A stretch of DNA of 12,140 nucleotides from Opitutia bacterium (GTDB lineage Bacteria > Verrucomicrobiota > Verrucomicrobiia > Opitutales > Coraliomargaritaceae), in assembly GCA_003503355.1 (NCBI GenBank), contig DOCS01000181.1:1311-13450 (forward strand), written 5' to 3'. Of this stretch, positions 9,602-12,140 are shown piece after piece. Under the pieces are notes generated by a model. The model had not been told where the DNA came from. It was given only the letters and a program-made list of their open reading frames with translations, and searched no databases. A program made the position numbers and the translations under genes. Within the stretch, counting starts at the first letter, position 1. Each line of letters begins with the position of its first letter.

Positions 9602-10639
9602 ATGAGCGACTCCGCAGCAGAAATACGAGAGCGATTGAAAGTGGAGGCGCAAGCCCTTGGCTTTCATTCGTTTGGCGTGAGTCCGGTGCCGCTGGAGTTG
9701 CGGCGTGATTATTATAAAAAGTGGATCGCCGAAGGGCGGCATGGCACGATGTCGTGGATGGAGCGTAATAATGATCGCCGTATGCATCCTGACCAGTTGT
9801 TGCCCGAGGCGCGTAGTATTATTGTGTTGGCGCTGAATTATTATCAGCCTGATCCTGAGCGTCCATATCGGATCGCCAAGTATGCGCTGGGCGACGATTA
9901 TCATAATTTTATGCTGCGTCGGTTGAAGCGACTGTGCCGCATTCTGCGAGAGGAATACGGCGGGGCTCAGCGCCCTTACGTGGATACCGGTCCTTTGCTG
10001 GAGAAGCCGATCGCTGCTGCGGCTGGTTTGGGCTGGCAGGGCAAGAGTACCATACTGATTGAGCCGAAGCGCGGGACCTGGTCGTTCTTGGCCAACATCG
10101 TGACGACGCTGGATCTACCCGCTGATACGCCGACAAAGGATCGCTGTGGTTCGTGCACCCGTTGTATCGATGCCTGCCCGACTGGGGCGATTCATGCGCC
10201 GTATCAAATGGATGCGACGAAATGTATTTCGTATCTGACGATTGAGCACGACGGGCCGATTCCGCTGGAATATCGAGAGGCGATTGGAGATCGGATCTAT
10301 GGTTGTGATACGTGTTTAGATGTGTGCCCGTGGAATAAATGGGCCACACCGACCGTTGAGGCGAAGTTTCTGCCGCGTGAGCTGCCGGCGTTGCGGGAGC
10401 TGTTGCTGTGGGATGATTTAACCTTTCGCGAGCGTATGATCGGTTCGCCAATTCGACGGGTGAAGTTGCCTCGTTTTCAGCGTAATATTTGCGTTGTGCT
10501 GGGCAATATCGGCACGGCCGAAGATTTGCCCGCACTCGAGGTCGTGGCATCCGGAGCCGACGCGATGGTTGCCGAGCACGCGACTTGGGCGATTGAAAAG
10601 ATCAGGGCGCGTGGTCTCGCTCTATCTCCCGCAAAGTAA
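9602..10639 (+). CDS. queG: tRNA epoxyqueuosine(34) reductase
   Basis: This 345-residue cytoplasmic enzyme reduces epoxyqueuosine to queuosine at the wobble position of tRNAs with GUN anticodons, using cobalamin and two [4Fe-4S] clusters. Eight cluster cysteines are visible: C182, C185, C188 and C192 (CGSCTRCIDACP) and C208, C235, C238 and C242 (KCIS; CDTCLDVCPW). The family's catalytic aspartate lies in YVDTGPLLEK as Asp128. The segment GLGWQGKSTILI and the N-terminal AQALGFHSFGVSP are also typical. The C-terminal HEAT-like part is short: about one repeat (GNIGTAEDLPALEVV and AEHATWAIEKI) and then the end, compared with about 380 residues in E. coli by memory, so the tRNA-binding tail is reduced but the catalytic core is complete. 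It is transcribed divergently from the SPFH operon and has no other queuosine gene beside it. ATG 9602 begins a family-like N-terminus; no Shine-Dalgarno sequence is seen. Confidence 0.97.
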   Translation: MSDSAAEIRERLKVEAQALGFHSFGVSPVPLELRRDYYKKWIAEGRHGTMSWMERNNDRRMHPDQLLPEARSIIVLALNYYQPDPERPYRIAKYALGDDYHNFMLRRLKRLCRILREEYGGAQRPYVDTGPLLEKPIAAAAGLGWQGKSTILIEPKRGTWSFLANIVTTLDLPADTPTKDRCGSCTRCIDACPTGAIHAPYQMDATKCISYLTIEHDGPIPLEYREAIGDRIYGCDTCLDVCPWNKWATPTVEAKFLPRELPALRELLLWDDLTFRERMIGSPIRRVKLPRFQRNICVVLGNIGTAEDLPALEVVASGADAMVAEHATWAIEKIRARGLALSPAK

Positions 10640-10812
10640 ATAGAGGGAAGGTGAAAGACTGGCTGGGAGTGTTGCCCCGCTAGTTCGTTGCGTGCTGCTC
10701 AGCTCGCTTAGTTTCTGGTGTGTCCCTGGCGAGAATCAGAATGATGACAGGTTTTTGTTGCGCTTTGTGCGGCATTTCAAAAACATCATATGAAATTAAC
10801 ACCCATATTACT
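10640..10812. other. Intergenic region between queG and the DUF805 gene
   Basis: These 173 bp contain no gene that I can support. An inverted repeat CTCTAT/ATAGAG spans the queG stop codon but lacks a T-run, so it is not a good terminator. A second inverted repeat, GTTTTTG (10751-10757) and CAAAAAC (10778-10784), lies about 30 bp before the DUF805 start, in an AT-richer stretch that could hold its promoter or an operator. No -35/-10 pair is convincing. Confidence 0.4.
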
Positions 10813-11142
10813 ATGAACAACAGTTTCCTAAGTTCCGAAGGCGTTATCGGCCGATTCTCTTTTATTCTACGTCTGGTCCTAATCGTCGCGATTGCGGCGG
10901 CGATCAGTTATGCCGCGATTTATTATTTCGCAAATTATTTCCATCACGGAACGTTTGGTACATTGGGCATTTTTGTTAGCATCGTCGCCAGCCTATTGGC
11001 TGCGATGGTTGGTTTGATGCAGATGCTCAAGCGCCTTCGTGATATGGGCAAGGGTGCTTATCTTACGCTCCTGATGCTAATTCCCGGAGTGAACGTACTG
11101 CTTTTGTTGTACGCGTGTGTGGCCCCATCGAAGGCTGCGTAG
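10813..11142 (+). CDS. DUF805 family inner-membrane protein
   Basis: This small protein of 109 residues is mostly hydrophobic. Three membrane segments can be seen: about 16-41, 48-70 and 83-102. The family signature lies around residues 70-98: QMLKRLRDMGKGAYLTLLML followed by IPGVN, matching the DUF805 pattern of R-L-x-D-x-G-K then a Leu-rich helix with IPxVN. The N-terminal GRFSF at 13-17 matches the usual GR-[IF]-x-[RF] entry motif. DUF805 proteins are common small membrane proteins of unknown function. The frame is open from an ATG at 10720, but the 31 extra residues (with several Cys) are not family-like, so ATG 10813 is chosen; it has no Shine-Dalgarno sequence. It stands alone, 173 bp after queG and followed by its own terminator, so it is probably a single-gene transcript. 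Confidence 0.85.
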   Translation: MNNSFLSSEGVIGRFSFILRLVLIVAIAAAISYAAIYYFANYFHHGTFGTLGIFVSIVASLLAAMVGLMQMLKRLRDMGKGAYLTLLMLIPGVNVLLLLYACVAPSKAA

Positions 11143-11163
11143 TTCCTTTTTCTAGCCTTTTAC

Positions 11164-11198
11164 AAAAGTGTCGCAGCGTCTATGCTGCGACCTTTTTT
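11164..11198. terminator. Intrinsic terminator after the DUF805 gene, possibly shared with folA
   Basis: GTCGCAGC at 11170-11177, a six-base loop GTCTAT, and GCTGCGAC at 11184-11191 form a perfect 8-bp stem, followed by a C and six T (11193-11198) for + strand transcription, 28 bp after the DUF805 stop. On the - strand the same hairpin is followed by ACTTTTG, a weaker U-run that may stop transcripts from the converging thyA-folA pair about 130 bp past the folA stop. Confidence 0.88.
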
Positions 11199-11324
11199 GT
11201 GTCTGCGAGGGTCGAGCTGCCCAGTTCATGCGGCCTGCGCTGTTGCTGCCAGATTGCCGGTGCTGGCTTGAGCGTGTGGCCGGTCTGTTTTGCGCGAATG
11301 CGCTTCGAATTTCGGCTGTTACAG

Positions 11325-11786
11325 CTATGGCTGTACCCAGCGCTCGATCGTGAAGTCCTCGTTTGTCGCTACAATTTCGGCGAGTTTGAATTGATTTTCA
11401 AACTCAGGAAAGAACGCATCGCCTTCGACCTTGCGATGTACGCGGGTGAGATAGAGTTCGCTGCAGCGGGGCAGCATTTGTTGGTATATTTCACCGCCAC
11501 CGGCTATCCAGATGGTTTTATCGGTGTCGAGATGATCGAGCATCTCCAGGTTTGTAAAGCTGTGGACGCCTCGGATTTCGCGTGGTGTGCGACTGAGGAC
11601 GAATGTTTCGCGCCCTGGTAGTGGGCGTCCGATGGATTCGTAGGTCTTGCGCCCCATGACGAGGATGGCGCCCATGGTGGTCTGTTTGAACCACTTGAAA
11701 TCTTCCGGTAGATGCCAGGGGATGTCGCCCTGATTGCCGATGGCACGGTTTTCCGCCATAGCGGCGATGGCTTTAAAGGTTTTCAT
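11325..11786 (-). CDS. folA: Dihydrofolate reductase
   Basis: This 153-residue cytoplasmic enzyme reduces dihydrofolate to tetrahydrofolate with NADPH. Near the N-terminus, IAAMAENRAIGNQGDIPWHL is the substrate- and cofactor-binding loop, with Trp24; LPEDFKWFK supplies the active-site acid Asp29. MGRKTYESIGRPLPGR (44-59) is the NADPH-binding segment, and AGGGEIYQQMLP (95-106) the second dinucleotide-binding loop. YLTRVHRKVEGDAFFP (112-127) includes the conserved Thr114. All key residues are present and the length is normal for the chromosomal enzyme (E. coli about 159), so there is no sign of an acquired trimethoprim-resistant variant. It lies 45 bp downstream of thyA on the same strand; thymidylate synthase produces the dihydrofolate used here, so the pair is a functional operon. 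Start ATG 11786 follows a run of five C and has no Shine-Dalgarno sequence. Confidence 0.97.
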   Translation of the reverse strand: MKTFKAIAAMAENRAIGNQGDIPWHLPEDFKWFKQTTMGAILVMGRKTYESIGRPLPGRETFVLSRTPREIRGVHSFTNLEMLDHLDTDKTIWIAGGGEIYQQMLPRCSELYLTRVHRKVEGDAFFPEFENQFKLAEIVATNEDFTIERWVQP

Positions 11787-11831
11787 GGGGGTACTGTAGC
11801 TTAAACGACTGTCACTTTCAAATAGCGAAAG

Positions 11832-12140
11832 CTAAACTGCGATCGGCGCTTTGATGGTTGGGTGCGGGTCGTAATTGACCAGTTCGAAGTCATCGATGGT
11901 GAAGCCGTCGATGGTCTTGACGTCAGGGTTGAGTTTCATCTGCGGCAATGGGCGTGGCTCGCGCGAGAGTTGTAACTTCGCTTGCTCGACGTGGTTAGCA
12001 TAAAGGTGGAGATCGCCAAAGGTGTGCACGAACTCCTTCGCCTTCAGTCCGCAGACTTGCGCCACCATCTGCGTCAGCAGTGCGTAGGAGGCGATATTAA
12101 ATGGTACGCCGAGGAAGATATCGGCACTGCGTTGGTAGAG
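11832..12140 (-). CDS. thyA: Thymidylate synthase, C-terminal part, 5' end beyond window edge
   Basis: The last 102 codons are present and the frame is open to the window's right edge. The first internal ATG on this strand (12068) is not the start, because family sequence continues upstream of it. The enzyme methylates dUMP to dTMP using methylenetetrahydrofolate, giving dihydrofolate. [20 protein letters not shown] carries the dUMP phosphate-binding Arg-Ser pair and the conserved Asn; [20 protein letters not shown] contains the substrate-binding His and Tyr; [12 protein letters not shown] is the conserved C-terminal closing segment. The catalytic cysteine lies outside the window. It precedes folA by 45 bp, with no hairpin between them, so the two are probably cotranscribed. 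This is the classical ThyA type, not the flavin-dependent ThyX. Confidence 0.97.
   Translation of the reverse strand, partial: LYQRSADIFLGVPFNIASYALLTQMVAQVCGLKAKEFVHTFGDLHLYANHVEQAKLQLSREPRPLPQMKLNPDVKTIDGFTIDDFELVNYDPHPTIKAPIAV

Noticed and set aside
9254..9904. 216-codon - strand frame spanning the start of queG and the winged-helix gene
   Set aside because: It overlaps two supported genes, crosses their divergent promoter region, and is His/Thr/Arg-rich in a way typical of shadow frames.
10720..10812. Upstream ATG at 10720 for the DUF805 gene
   Set aside because: The 31 extra residues do not match the family, whose N-terminus begins just before the GRFSF motif; the region is more likely leader.
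11290..11325. GCGC/GCGC hairpin near 11297-11308 as the folA terminator
   Set aside because: On the - strand the short stem is followed by A rather than T residues; the hairpin at 11170-11191 is a better candidate.

Overview
The window comes from a bacterial chromosome carrying ordinary housekeeping genes. I see no mobile element, phage, CRISPR array or RNA gene. The organism is probably a member of the Verrucomicrobiota, perhaps of the Opitutales/Puniceicoccaceae type. This is an inference from three things: none of the eight visible start codons has a Shine-Dalgarno sequence, the topoisomerase IV B subunit is of the short kind I associate with Bacteroidota and relatives, and a GTP-type PEP carboxykinase sits next to a single-chain pyruvate carboxylase. 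No marker gene is present to prove the lineage.

Left part (1-4240, + strand): the 3' end of the GTP-dependent PEP carboxykinase gene, a gene-free stretch of 372 bp with a near-perfect direct repeat, and a complete pyruvate carboxylase gene. Together the two enzymes convert pyruvate to oxaloacetate and on to phosphoenolpyruvate, the entry to gluconeogenesis. A strong, nearly symmetrical hairpin follows pyc and can stop transcription from both sides.

Middle part (4315-9489, - strand): a topoisomerase IV/gyrase B-subunit gene without an adjacent A-subunit gene. Upstream of it is a three-gene operon whose order of transcription is a membrane protein with two apparent winged-helix segments (9489 to 8689), SPFH/band-7 protein 1 (8684 to 7551) and SPFH/band-7 protein 2 (7510 to 6380). 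The operon ends in a clear intrinsic terminator. The two SPFH proteins are paralogues with N-terminal membrane anchors and long Ala/Glu/Lys-rich helical tails, in the manner of an HflK/HflC or prohibitin-like hetero-oligomer. The first gene product is unidentified and is the least ordinary item in the window.

Right part (9602-12140): epoxyqueuosine reductase (queG, +), transcribed divergently from the SPFH operon; a small DUF805 membrane protein (+) with its own terminator; and, converging on it, a thyA-folA pair (-) for dTMP synthesis and regeneration of tetrahydrofolate. thyA runs off the right edge.

I found no strongly novel system. The best candidate for follow-up is the winged-helix membrane protein plus double SPFH operon.
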